The notes beneath the pieces were generated by a model, which was not told the DNA's origin, did no database searches, and saw only the letters and a program-made list of their open reading frames with translations. A program made the translations under genes and the position numbers. Shown in pieces: positions 32,487 to 42,934 of a DNA stretch of 64,000 nucleotides. Position 1 is the first letter of the stretch; each line of letters starts with the position of its first letter. Source of the DNA: Hawksworthiomyces lignivorus (taxonomy: Eukaryota; Ascomycota; Sordariomycetes; Ophiostomatales; Ophiostomataceae); assembly GCA_002917075.1 (NCBI GenBank), contig NTMA01000070.1, positions 62,001-126,000 of the forward strand, written 5' to 3'.

Positions 32487-33819
32487 TCATGTCCGCAGCC
32501 GAGCGCCTTGCACCGCCAGCTTGTCCGCAGCCAAATTGCCCGAGTCGCTGTTGTGTCCTTTCACCCACCGAAACATGGTCATGGAGCCGGCTATATCACG
32601 TGCATCAATAAATGATCGGACATTCTTGATGATATCCTGGTTCATAACAGCATCGCCCCCACGCGTCTTCCATCCGTTACTGGCCCAGCTCTTGTACCAT
32701 TCGCTAACGCAGTTGATAGCATATGTGCTGTCCGAGAAGATCCGTACCGACTGCGACACAGGAACTGCTTGTAGTGCCCGTAGAATTGCCGTCAGCTCTG
32801 CCCGTTGATTCGTCTGCACCTCACCTTTCAGACGCTCAGAGATATTCCTTGAGGTTTGTTAGCTTAATAGACTTTAAAAGAAAGGTGAAATGCGTCAAAA
32901 ATCAGGTGTGGATGCGTTGGGGAGGGGCCATTACCTTTTGTCACCGTGACCGAAGAAAACGCCAATGCCAGCCGACGCTCCATGTTGCCCGTTGTTCAGA
33001 CTACTGCCATCTGTGTAGATGTTCAGTAGCGCTGTTGAAGCTCCTGCTGTGGCAGAACTAGCGCTTGATTTGGTTCGTTTCGTCGCTGGCTGCAAAATTT
33101 GGGCAGCGTCTTCTTCATCGTCGTCGTCGTCGTCATCCTCTTCCTCTTCCTCCTCCTCTTCCTCTTCTTGGCCGTGCGCAGCTGCACTACTATCACCAGA
33201 GCCATCCGCAACGCTTAACGCTTGTCTTGTAGCAGCAGTGGCGTACATACGAATGAAGTTGGCAGCTTCTGCCCGCGTAGAGAACTTCTTGTACTTAGGG
33301 CCCTTTGCTCCGACAATGGCCTTCGACGCCTCTGACCAATCAGTATAGATGCCTGGGTTATTTCCTATTGCGACGGCATAAAATCTAGGTTCTCCCTTGT
33401 CTTTGGCACCTCCTTCAGGATTTTTTCCGGCCACAAAGGCAGCTGCGTCCTCACGAGTGATGAAGCTCTTAACTAGAAATATGAGGAAAGGAGTACGCAT
33501 CAGTATGTGGAAATTGGCGGAAGAAGGAAACAAGAGCTTTGGACTGCTTAAACATACATTGTGCACCCTTGAATCCGGCGATCTGTGCTTGGCATTCATG
33601 CCATGTCAAGTAAATCCCCGGCCGTACACCTGCCCGGACTGCGTAAAACTTTTGCACATTCTTATCGTCCACCTTTCGTTTTCGCCCGGCTGAGGTTGGT
33701 GTCGGCGGCATTTGGTGTGACGGGGTCTGGGAGGAAGAAGTAGGTGTCGTTGAGGATGAGTGGGCAACGGCGGTCGTAGCTATCGGGATAGGTTTGAATT
33801 TGCGGTTTGCTGGCGGCAT
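32487..33819 (-). CDS. RNH1: Ribonuclease H1 with two N-terminal hybrid-binding domains, 386 aa
   Basis: Three exons: 33819-33558, 33472-32935 and 32847-32487, with introns of 85 and 87 nt (GTATGT...CTAG; GTAATG...CAAG). Two RHBD (Cauli_VI-type) modules come first: one from KFYAVRAGVRPGIYLTWHEC (~56-105, split by intron 1) and one from RFYAVAIGNNPGIYTDWSEA (~120-165). An acidic Glu/Asp run then serves as linker, followed by the RNase H fold. Catalytic carboxylates are visible as D in IYTDGSS (~240), E in QRAELTAI (~283), D in SDSTYAI (~304) and D in AADKLA (~378), with the conserved His in VKGHNS. The enzyme cuts RNA in RNA-DNA hybrids in nucleus and/or mitochondria. Two RHBDs also occur in yeast Rnh1, whereas vertebrate RNase H1 has one. 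The acidic run is coded by a degenerate trinucleotide tract at 33113-33171. Confidence 0.95.
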
Positions 33820-35887
33820 GCTGCAGCTGATCCTGTATCTGCGAGACGCAGAACGGGCAACACACGCGCTTCTGCTTCGGCAGCTGACAGCGCCGTGGAG
33901 ATAGCTGAGGCTGGAAATGGATCCGCCACGAAATATGCTTAGAGCAACCAGTGTGGCGGTCTCGTTTGGGAGTGGATTTCCGGCGTCGATGTTGGTTGTG
34001 TGCGTTGTGCTGTTATTCAGTGCGCTATGTGCAGGATGATCATGTAAAACTATAAACAGCTGCAGCTGTGGGTCCGTTCGCTGCTGATATGGCAGCTATC
34101 GTCTATTATCGGTCCAAACAAAATTCCATTAATAGAGCTGCTCTGACGTATTGCCGGCCCTGCGAAAGGGGGGGGGGAAGAAGAAAAGAAAAAGAAAGTC
34201 TGCTCTTGTCAACGCGTGATCGGTCCGCTTCTAAAGAGATAAAGTCCCCATGTATAAATCTGGTTTCTTAGTTGAAGTTGAAGAAGTTGGAGAACCAGCT
34301 TTGGTATGCATGAATGACTGGTTGATCGTAGAACGTCTTGTGCGTTCTCAGAGGCGACCGTCGTGCTGTTGCTTTTCACTCGGACTATCGTTGGCACTAT
34401 CCGGGCCTCCCAATGCTATATTAAGACTTGTGACGCCGAATTTTTATAGCTATGAAAATCTTTGATAGTCATAAACTATGAGAATCGTCAGAAAAGAGCG
34501 CTGCAATTTGCCGTTCCTTTATAGTCGCAGGAAATGGAGCTCAAAACGAACGGATCAAAGGCACTTCATCGTTCTGCAGCGCTGACGCCAGAAACAAGGA
34601 GAGAAAGACAAGTCGAAAAATGAAAGAAATTGGGTTTTGGGTAAGGAGAGTAGAAGTGGGAGGGTCATCAGATATCCCGCAACCAGAAAGGAGGAGAAAG
34701 AAGAGGAGAAAGGAGGGTGAGAGGGGGAGGGTAGCAAAGGAGGCCAGCCAAATATCATATAGGAGGGTCTGAGGTATTGAGTGGAGAGCGTTGGCGGTGG
34801 TGGTTAAAGAGGGGGGGGTTAGGAAGTAGGGAAGAGTACCCGAAGGCTGGGAGGGAGAACAAGACGAGAATGGAAGCAGAAGGGGGGGGGGGGTGGCGGA
34901 GTGTAGTTCTGTGCAAGAGATGAAGGGGCAGTTACGAAAAGGGAAGTGGAGAGGAAGAGAGGGGGCTTGTTGGTTTTAGGCGCTTGCAGGGCAAAGCAAA
35001 CAAAAGACAAACACAAAACACAAGAGCTTGTCTTTCTCACTTATCCCCTCTCTGTCTTATTCGCGCTTGATATGTCCCGTCGTTTCGCATTTTTTTTTTC
35101 CTACATGTAAAAGAATCCCAGCAAACCAACCCAAGCCATATAGGTGCTCTCTTCCACGCAAGCAGAATGCTCCAAGCCATCCTTCCCACCCTCTTCAAGC
35201 AAGGGCGGTCACAGAAAAAGAACCATAAAAGACCATATAAATGATACCTCCATGATTTTATTCCGGGAACGGATCTTCTATCGATTGCGCCTGCAGCCTT
35301 CCTCCTATTTCATTTTCTGTATTGCCAAGATGCTGTTGCACGTGATATTATTTTAAGTCCCATATGAGAAGAGAATGGCAGGCTATGTGTTAGTTCGCTC
35401 CATGAGGAAACAGAGCCAATGGGACTGGTATGCCGCACATAAACGACTGGCATTAATGTGTTCAAACTTGCTGTTTTTTTTTTTTTTTGTTTCTTCTAGC
35501 TGCTCTGACATGGCAGTGGAGTTTCTAACCATGATGTGCTACACAAGACCATGCGATTCACAAATAACAAACCTTTGCCCCATACCACAATATTTATAAG
35601 TATATAATCATCTGTTCTAGTCAGTCGCCTACATGTGGTATATGCCTATTTGCTTCTCCGTTTGTCACTAGCCCTCGCAATGCTAATCAGACCCTATAAA
35701 CGCCAATATGGAGAACTCCATCTTTCACCAGCTGCTGCCCCCAATGAACCGTAAACCACGAAATGCAAGTCAGGACACCTGAGAAACAGGAGAAAAGGAG
35801 ATGAGACGATGCGTTTTGTTGCTATGCGAATTAGAGCACTATAAAAGATAGAACATCAAAGCAGGTTCTAAAGACATCCCTTCGCGG
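33820..35887. other. Intergenic: RNH1 promoter with long polypurine tract (+ strand), 3' flank of TAD3
   Basis: No gene recognised. From about 34590 to 35010 the plus strand is strongly purine-rich (G runs at 34168-34177 and 34882-34892), so the minus strand is a pyrimidine tract upstream of RNH1. A short T run lies near 35470-35487. Small open frames at 35028-35356 are unsupported. Confidence 0.5.
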
Positions 35888-37634
35888 TTATACATGGGTT
35901 GTAGGACTCATCTCCAGCGGTGGGCAAGAACAGTGGGCCTCCCACTCCCAGGCCAGCAAACTCCAGTTCAGTTCACGGCGCCAAAAAAGACCCAGGCCAT
36001 GGGTGCCATCTCCACTAGGAAGGGCTTCTCCATTCTGTCCAGTTCCAGCTTCGAAACTGGTGCCGTTTGAACTTGGCGTCAGCACGCGGTCTTCAGCGCT
36101 GAGGCCACCTGTTAGAGGCATACGGTTGGCAAAGACAACCTTTCCCATGCGGGAATGGAGGATAGCCATAGAACACATAGCACACGGCTCGTGCGTGACG
36201 TATAACTCGAGGCCATGGCAAAGATAGCCTCCCGGTGTTGGATGTTCCTGAGAAAATATTGTATCTTCTTCACCCAGTATCGGTTTGTCTTGAAAAGCTT
36301 CAAATACTAGCCGCTGTCGGCGGCCAGCGTGGCCACGGTCTGGGTTCCGGCTTAGCCTATCACGGACGCGATCCTGAACTTCGTTATACACCTGGCTGAA
36401 AAAAACTTGGCCCTGACCTTCACTAGATGGTGAATCCGACCTGTCAGTGGTCTTTTGTTCGTCGTTTTCGGCTGCGCTAGTGGTGGCAGACGCTCCATTT
36501 TCGCTGGTCGTCAAGCTCTTCTCACGCTGACTCTTTTTCTCGGCACGAACAAGCTTTTGGGCAACCATGCTGATGGCTCGTAAGACGGCGTGAGCCATAG
36601 GGTTGCCTGTCTTTGAGGATTTCGGTTGATGCCGCCATCGGCCATCACCTGCAACAGCGACAAGCCGGGGTCCATCGTTCCCTCGAAAAACAATACAAGC
36701 GCCAATGGCTTCGCCATTCCCAGCCTTCTTGGCTTTTGCAGCAATGTCATGAGCCAAGGCTATCCAGATGGGAGCATCTGGTACAATTTCATCTGTAGCC
36801 CGTATTACCATGCTAGGATGTGGGCCGAGGGGGTTATTTTTTCGGTACATTGTCGGCCAAAATTGAGTAGTCCACAGAGCTGCCTGGATTTGCGATGTCG
36901 GTGCTAGCAAGGGAACAGGAATTGAGGCAATAAAGACTCCATCTTCAAAACCTTCAACTTTGGATAGAGCCTCTATCATTTCCGCAGGGGAGAGGGTTGC
37001 CTCTAAGCCAAGGAGAACATATACCCAGTTTGACTTGCCGGTGTGGATTTGTTTGCTCGCAGCGGTGTCATACATAAACTGGGTCTTCAAGTGTGCAGGA
37101 AGATCGATGGGTTTTGCGCACCTCCGCAGATGAGGCATGCCCTTAACAATTTCCTCAGGAAGCAGGTCGCGCAGGAGGCTACAAAAAGAAAATCGCACAT
37201 GGTCAGAATCAGAAGCACTTAATAGTTTATGAACAGAATAAAAGGATGCTCCGAGCAGGAGCCCGCATAACGAACCTAATGACGGCACTCGTAGAACGGA
37301 CAGGAGATCGGGTAATCAAAACCTGACCGCACCGATGATCGTCGCGCAGTTCCAGAGTTGTCTTTAGCGGAATAAGAACGCCTTGCTCAATATGTTCAGG
37401 AATGAGGCTCTTGGTGACAGGTTCCTGAGCAGCAATGACTGTGCTCAGATCTGAGTCTTGTGTCATTTTTGCAAGTTCAAGTCGTTTTGTCGGGATGTTG
37501 AAAGATTCTGACTGCTTCTTCGACTTGCTCTCTTCTCCAGAGCCAGTTTCTCTCTTTCGCTTTCTTTCCTCCCCTTCTCGTTGTGACCTTGTTTCTTCGC
37601 CTCTTCCCCCACTATCGTCACTGATGATAGGCAT
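35888..37634 (-). CDS. TAD3: tRNA(adenine34) deaminase non-catalytic subunit Tad3, 549 aa
   Basis: Two exons: 37634-37276 and 37178-35888, with a 97-nt intron (GTTCGT donor, TTGTAG acceptor). The C-terminal half is a cytidine/deoxycytidylate-deaminase-type zinc domain: histidine in NPMAHAVLRAI (~315) and the two cysteines in HEPCAMCSMAILHSR (~450). The catalytic Glu of the HAE motif is replaced by Val (HAV), which marks the structural Tad3 subunit rather than catalytic Tad2. The Tad2-Tad3 heterodimer converts A34 to inosine in tRNA anticodons. An insert of ~100 polar residues separates the two zinc motifs, and the N-terminal region (PLKTTLELRDD...GQVLITRSP) is the tRNA-binding part of Tad3 proteins. 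Residues 1-56 are highly charged. An in-frame second ATG at 37466 (MTQDSDLST) is an alternative start giving 493 aa. Confidence 0.93.
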
Positions 37635-40600
37635 TCACGCTTGTAGCACACAGCAGTAGACTTTGACGCCGAGATAGAGCTGGGCCAGGGTGCACACGAA
37701 ATCCAAGAGGAAAGAGTATCAAGACGATTAGCCTGGTGACACCGACCGCTCTTCTATGATGCCAGACAGAAACAAGGACTCGCCGAGAAAGAATTCCTAT
37801 ATCTTGAACATGGCGGCTTCCTTTTGGTGCAATCCTAGAGCTCTTATATTTTTCTTCGTGCTTGGAAAGAGCCAAGAAGTATATGCTACTGGTACTGAAC
37901 GAGAGAAGGGGGAGTGGATGAGATATAGATAAAGCCCTACAAAATATGTGAAGATCGTATCAAACAAAGGAACTGGAAGGGCAAGATAAACATATAATAG
38001 CTCGAGAAAGAAGCGTTTTTGGTCTCTCGCCCCTGCTTTTTCACTCCAGTCCTTGCTTAGTTTTCCCAAGGCGTTTTCAACAGTTATTTTGTGCGGGACA
38101 AATATGGTAGATGGCGCGATGACAAACTCTCGCTTTTCAAGACCTGCTGTAATTCAAGCACGTAAAATGGAAAGACGAAAGGGTTTTCGACTTGAATAGG
38201 AAGCAGTGGCTCATTTGAAATTCAAATGCGGAAGGAACCCTTCCAAAAAAAAAGCCGGGCATGGAATACTTTTTTTTTCTTGGCTTTGTGTAGTTCCTTA
38301 TTGGAGATCTGCCTGTCTGCAAGTCGATAAAAGTGGGGCATATTCTTTAGTGCATCACTCCTTCCTGGCTCATGAAAATATCTGAAAAAGACATAAGAGA
38401 CCTTATCAGAGCTCAGAAAATTTTTTGCTCTTCTTTGATTCGAGTTAATAAGATGTTGGAAAAAACTTGATATAATCTTTGTAACGTGCTAGGATGGCGT
38501 CCTGGGACCCCTGTTCAATATTAAGAGAGTGAAGGAAAGTAGAGTGACTGGTCCAGGCCAGATCGACTACCAGCCACTAATATTGCAAAAGAAACTAGGA
38601 GTATTAACAAGGCTGTCGTCCTAGCTATTTCACGGTACTGGAATAACATGCTTAAATGGGAGATGACAGCTAGGGTAGAGAAGTGAATGCGTAAATGAAA
38701 AATTTTAAAGAATTCGAGAATTAATCGTTGACTTAATAAGCATTTACATATTCAGTGCACCATAGGAATAATTCCACACAAGCTACCGATCTTTCAACAG
38801 ATATCACGAAATCATCGAGGAGGTGGGGTTCTTCTTTGGCAAAAAAAAAGGATCTCATATGCCCTTTTTGTCGACAAATACATAGCATCTCACTTTCGAG
38901 GGACGATATGTTACAGTGGCAGTGAAGAGAAGCATATATAGCACAAGCTATGAGTACGAATTGGAACTTCTGGGGTTGGCGTCATTCTGCTTATCTAGCT
39001 CTTAACCATGAATGTGCTGCCAATGCAAATTGAGGCTCTGATATATTTTAAGTTGCCCGAGAGGGCGCTTCCAATGAGGTCCTTGTTTTCCTGGTCTGTG
39101 GCATAGGCGATAGAGTTCATATCTCCAAGATCAGAATACAAATCAGAACGATTAGGGGCGTGGCAACCCCACGTGGCGCGCGATATAAGTGGAAGACGCC
39201 CTGGCACGGAAGGGCAAACTAATATGTAGACTGTTCAGAGAGGCATTATCAAGGCACTTGTGGACTAGCTGGGCATTGCCTGGAACAATGCCGTGCACGC
39301 CTATGGTTGGCCTGCTAGCAGACACGTTTGGTGGCCTGTGACACTCACTGGCGGTGTACACAGTAAGCCGAGACTACTGAAAAGCTACAGAAATAAGAAA
39401 TGAGTTTCTGAGAAATACCTACCTCTGGCTTGTGATGAGGTATTCCTCCTTATCTCAAATATTCTACCAGTGACAGCCAAAGAGCACGGCGTTGGTGAGC
39501 TGAAAGGACCAGATTTGGATGTTATTTTGCATAAAAAATACTCTGTACATTGATATCGCTACTGCACGAAAGAACATGGAATGCAGCAAATATCTCGCTT
39601 TGTTTTATATCTTGCATAAATACCCACCTTGGTGCATCCTGGTAATCGACTGCAAATGTGCTAATTACAGTGGCTCTGGCCATGCTGTTTGCTGATAAAG
39701 AAGCATGTTGTGTGATGTCATAACACCCTGTAACTGTGTATGTAAGCAAACAGCTTCAGTGTTGTGCTTGGTGCTGAACGAGCGCGCAGGGAATGGATGG
39801 GGGATAAGAACAGCATGGCGTATAACTAATGGGTTGTCACCGATGTGTAAAGCATCTGCCCTCCAAACTACGACTCCTACTTGCTTCTTCAGATCCCATC
39901 TTACCCGAAGAAAATATGAAAAAAGTAGCAAAGGTCATTAGCCATGTAGTGTTTTGATGTCAGCCGAAGCTGTACGACGCCGAGCCGTCGGACAGAGCTT
40001 ATGAAAAGAAGCGGCCGTCGGTGTCCCTCGTGACACATTTAGAAAATGAGACCCTGTATTGAACTCATTATTGTGCTTTTTGTCCATTTTATTTTTGCCA
40101 GACACCATCTCTTTCCTCATTTCCCATTGACCTCAAGAGCAAAAAGATCACTACTCAGCTCTAAACTGCCTATTGCCATTTCAAAGATCCTGCAACTGGA
40201 TGAAAACATCGGGATTTGTCAAAGAGCGATTCGCCCCTCGGAGATCCGACTCATGGGGATGGATGGATAAGCAAAAAGCCATCCGTTCCTGATGCGGCTT
40301 GTTCTGCACATTTAGTTCTGTTGGCGCGCAAATTGATTCTCTCCTCTTTTCTGTCTTCCCCAAAGCTACACTTACCCCGAGAAAAACTCCGCCAGGAGGG
40401 GTTGCAGAGCAGGATACTTATAAGTGCAAACTCTTGTTTTGCATGCTTTAGTGGCCGCTGCATCCGCCTGAGTTTGGTTTCCCTTGGCCATCTTTCGTGT
40501 TGGTGTGACGACAGCCAGGGAAATCGCTTCACCTAGTCAAGCCTGACGCGGCTTTGGTAGTTTTTCATTTAGCATCCAGCGATGTCCATGAGAGGTTAAA

Positions 40601-42934
40601 CCTCAAGTTTGTCCGACGGCTCGCTTCGGCGCTGGAAAGCCAGCGGCGTTTTCTGAAGCATTTGCGGAGAATTACTGATTAGTGTAGAGTCATTTCTCAG
40701 ACAGAAAGCAGTAATCACTTGTGCCGGCCACAACACACTTGCTTGCTGAGCGGGCTGGTTTATTTTTATTTTCTGCTCAAAATGCGCATGTGTATTCTAC
40801 ACGGTGTTTTCATATTTTTTATTTCATTTTATTCTCTTCTTTGCCCCATCCGTTTAGCCTTTCTCTACGTGCTATGATACATTTTCTCACTGTGTCACTT
40901 AATACCCTGTCTTGCCCTCAGTGCGCACTAGTTTTTTTAGCCTTTCCAACAAGCACACCCAAGCGTTCGCGGCCTCCGAAGTTCGCAGCTACTGAAGTGG
41001 AAGAATGCTCACGGAATATATTGTCCCGTTGGAGTTGCAACCTCGTAGAGGCTGTCCTGCGCGTGCATTGCTTGCAGCTCAAGTCTGGCTCTCTCCAATT
41101 CCCCGCAGTCCAGCTCCGGTATAACAGACATAAGACCCCGAAATAGCTTACCAAAATGAGTAAAAATGGGTCCAGAGGCGCAAAAGCCCTCAATCTTTCG
41201 TCATATTCTGCGACACAAACTAGGCTTGGCCGGGAAGCTGTCACCGATAGCGCTTTCTCCGCTGTAAGCAAGCCTTTGATTCCTACGGCCACCATTTGCT
41301 TCTTTGCACAGAAGTACCTACCGCTCGCGGCAGCGATGTACGGCAACATTTCCACGTTAAGGGAAGGCGGCAGGCCCTTCAGAAAAGTAGAGCTAGCGCT
41401 AGCTGCGTGGTGGTAATGACTCTACATGTGATACAGCGAAGAACACAGAGCCCGTAGCGTAGTAAAAAAAAAAAATCATTCTCTTTCTGCCCTTGCGACC
41501 CATTTATCATCGCTCCAATAGAGATACTTTTGTTGTTTGCCTTTTGATATCTTTCTCCTTCTTTTTCTCTTTATTCTTTCCTAATTCTATCTTGGATTTT
41601 TTTGATTTTTTTTTTTTCCTTCTTATTCTTTCCCTTTTTGCTCTTCTCTTTTATTCATTTTTGTTTTTGTTGAAATCAAATATTGTACCCATCATTCCCA
41701 ATCTGGCTTGACTGCACTTCCAGCCTGCAGATCTCGGCGCGATCTTCCTAGGTACTCTGTACAGCAGCTCTTTACAGATTCGATCTTACCCCAACAAAAT
41801 ACCGCGAGGTGAATTACCTTACTGTCTCTGAGTAACGGCGAAATACAAACGAAGAGCGATACCTTGGACCTTGGGTGGGAAATTATTCTCACCAAAAAAA
41901 AAAAAAAAAGGAGGAGGATCTATTAACCGTTCCATCTCCCTCTTTCGCGGTGCCTTGTTAAAGATTTTAATTTTCTTGTTTCCCTGTTTTCTGTTATTTG
42001 GCCTCTTTTCTCTGGTATTTTTTTGGCCTCCAGTGGAGGCGGCAGAGTCGCTTGGAGAGCTGCGCACACGCCTCTTTCATTTTCCTCCCACCAAATTCTA
42101 CCGCCCTGTATTTCATCCAAAGGAGAAACGGTAAGTGGTCGCCTCTCTTTCTCAACTTCAACCAGCTCCCACGTCTGTCCCGATTGTCTTTTTCTTTTCT
42201 TCATTGCTGTCTTTTTCTTCTCGTTTATCGCGCTCTCTTTTCTTATTTGCATTTCCTCCTTTTCTCCTACCGCATGTTTCAAGTCCCATCTTGATTATAT
42301 TCTTCTCATAGTTTGGCCCTTTTTCTCTCCGTCTTTGCCGTCCTCTACTGTTCTATCACCAGCCAATGACCATCCACAAAGCCACACAACCGCAGTACCT
42401 AATGCTAAGTGCTTTCCACACGACAGCTAGCACCATTTTCAAAATAAGAAGCCCCCCACAGGACGACCGCTTCCGCCGCCCACTTGGATACGACCCCACT
42501 GCAAACTGAGGAAAAAAAGAACATACGTCTTCTTTCTAGCGACACCCACCCCCAATTGCAAACCCCCATCAGCACCAAGAGCTGCCTGCATACACACATC
42601 CCCCACTGTCGTTGGCACTGTAACGACTTGGGAACACTAGCGAATCGACTTGTACGCGAATGCCCTTCAGACCAAATGCGTTTATAATATCTCCGCAGAA
42701 TCAGTACAAATAAAATAAAAAAGGAGGAGAAAGAGGAGAAAGGAAAGGAAAAGGAGGCGCCGAGCGACCGAAGCGACCAAAAGGCCTACCACCACTCGTG
42801 CCGCCACGGCGGCCGACGTCCCTAAAACGCCGCCGAGAGCCCTGCTCCAGTTTTGGCAGCAAGGCCGCATCCCCACCCCCTTCCTGTGACTCAGCCTTGG
42901 AGTATCTCCTTTTTTTTTTAGGGATCTCACTCCA
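37635..42934. other. 5.3 kb without a recognised gene; long leader of the PFKFB gene at its right end
   Basis: No family-bearing frame between 37635 and about 41450. Opposed frames at 40721-41146 (+), 40918-41355 (-) and 41156-41416 (+) overlap and look random. From about 41480 to 42350 the plus strand is dominated by C/T tracts, typical of a fungal promoter and leader. A GTAAGT donor at 42131 and a T9-AG acceptor at 42920-42921 just before the PFKFB ATG suggest a leader intron. Confidence 0.5.
42131..42921 (+). other. Probable 5'-UTR intron of the PFKFB gene (791 nt)
   Basis: A consensus donor (ACG|GTAAGT) at 42131 and a polypyrimidine-AG acceptor (T9AG) ending at 42921 frame an intron that would end 13 nt before the ATG at 42935. 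Upstream sequence is C/T-rich as expected for a leader exon. Inference from splice signals only; other donors in the region are possible. Confidence 0.4.

Noticed and set aside
34590..35010. Purine-rich stretch considered as a coding or repeat element
   Set aside because: No lasting frame and no repeat unit; as a minus-strand pyrimidine tract it fits promoter or leader sequence of RNH1.
40721..41416. Overlapping frames of 141 (+), 145 (-) and 86 (+) codons
   Set aside because: Mutually overlapping, no recognisable motif, random-like composition.
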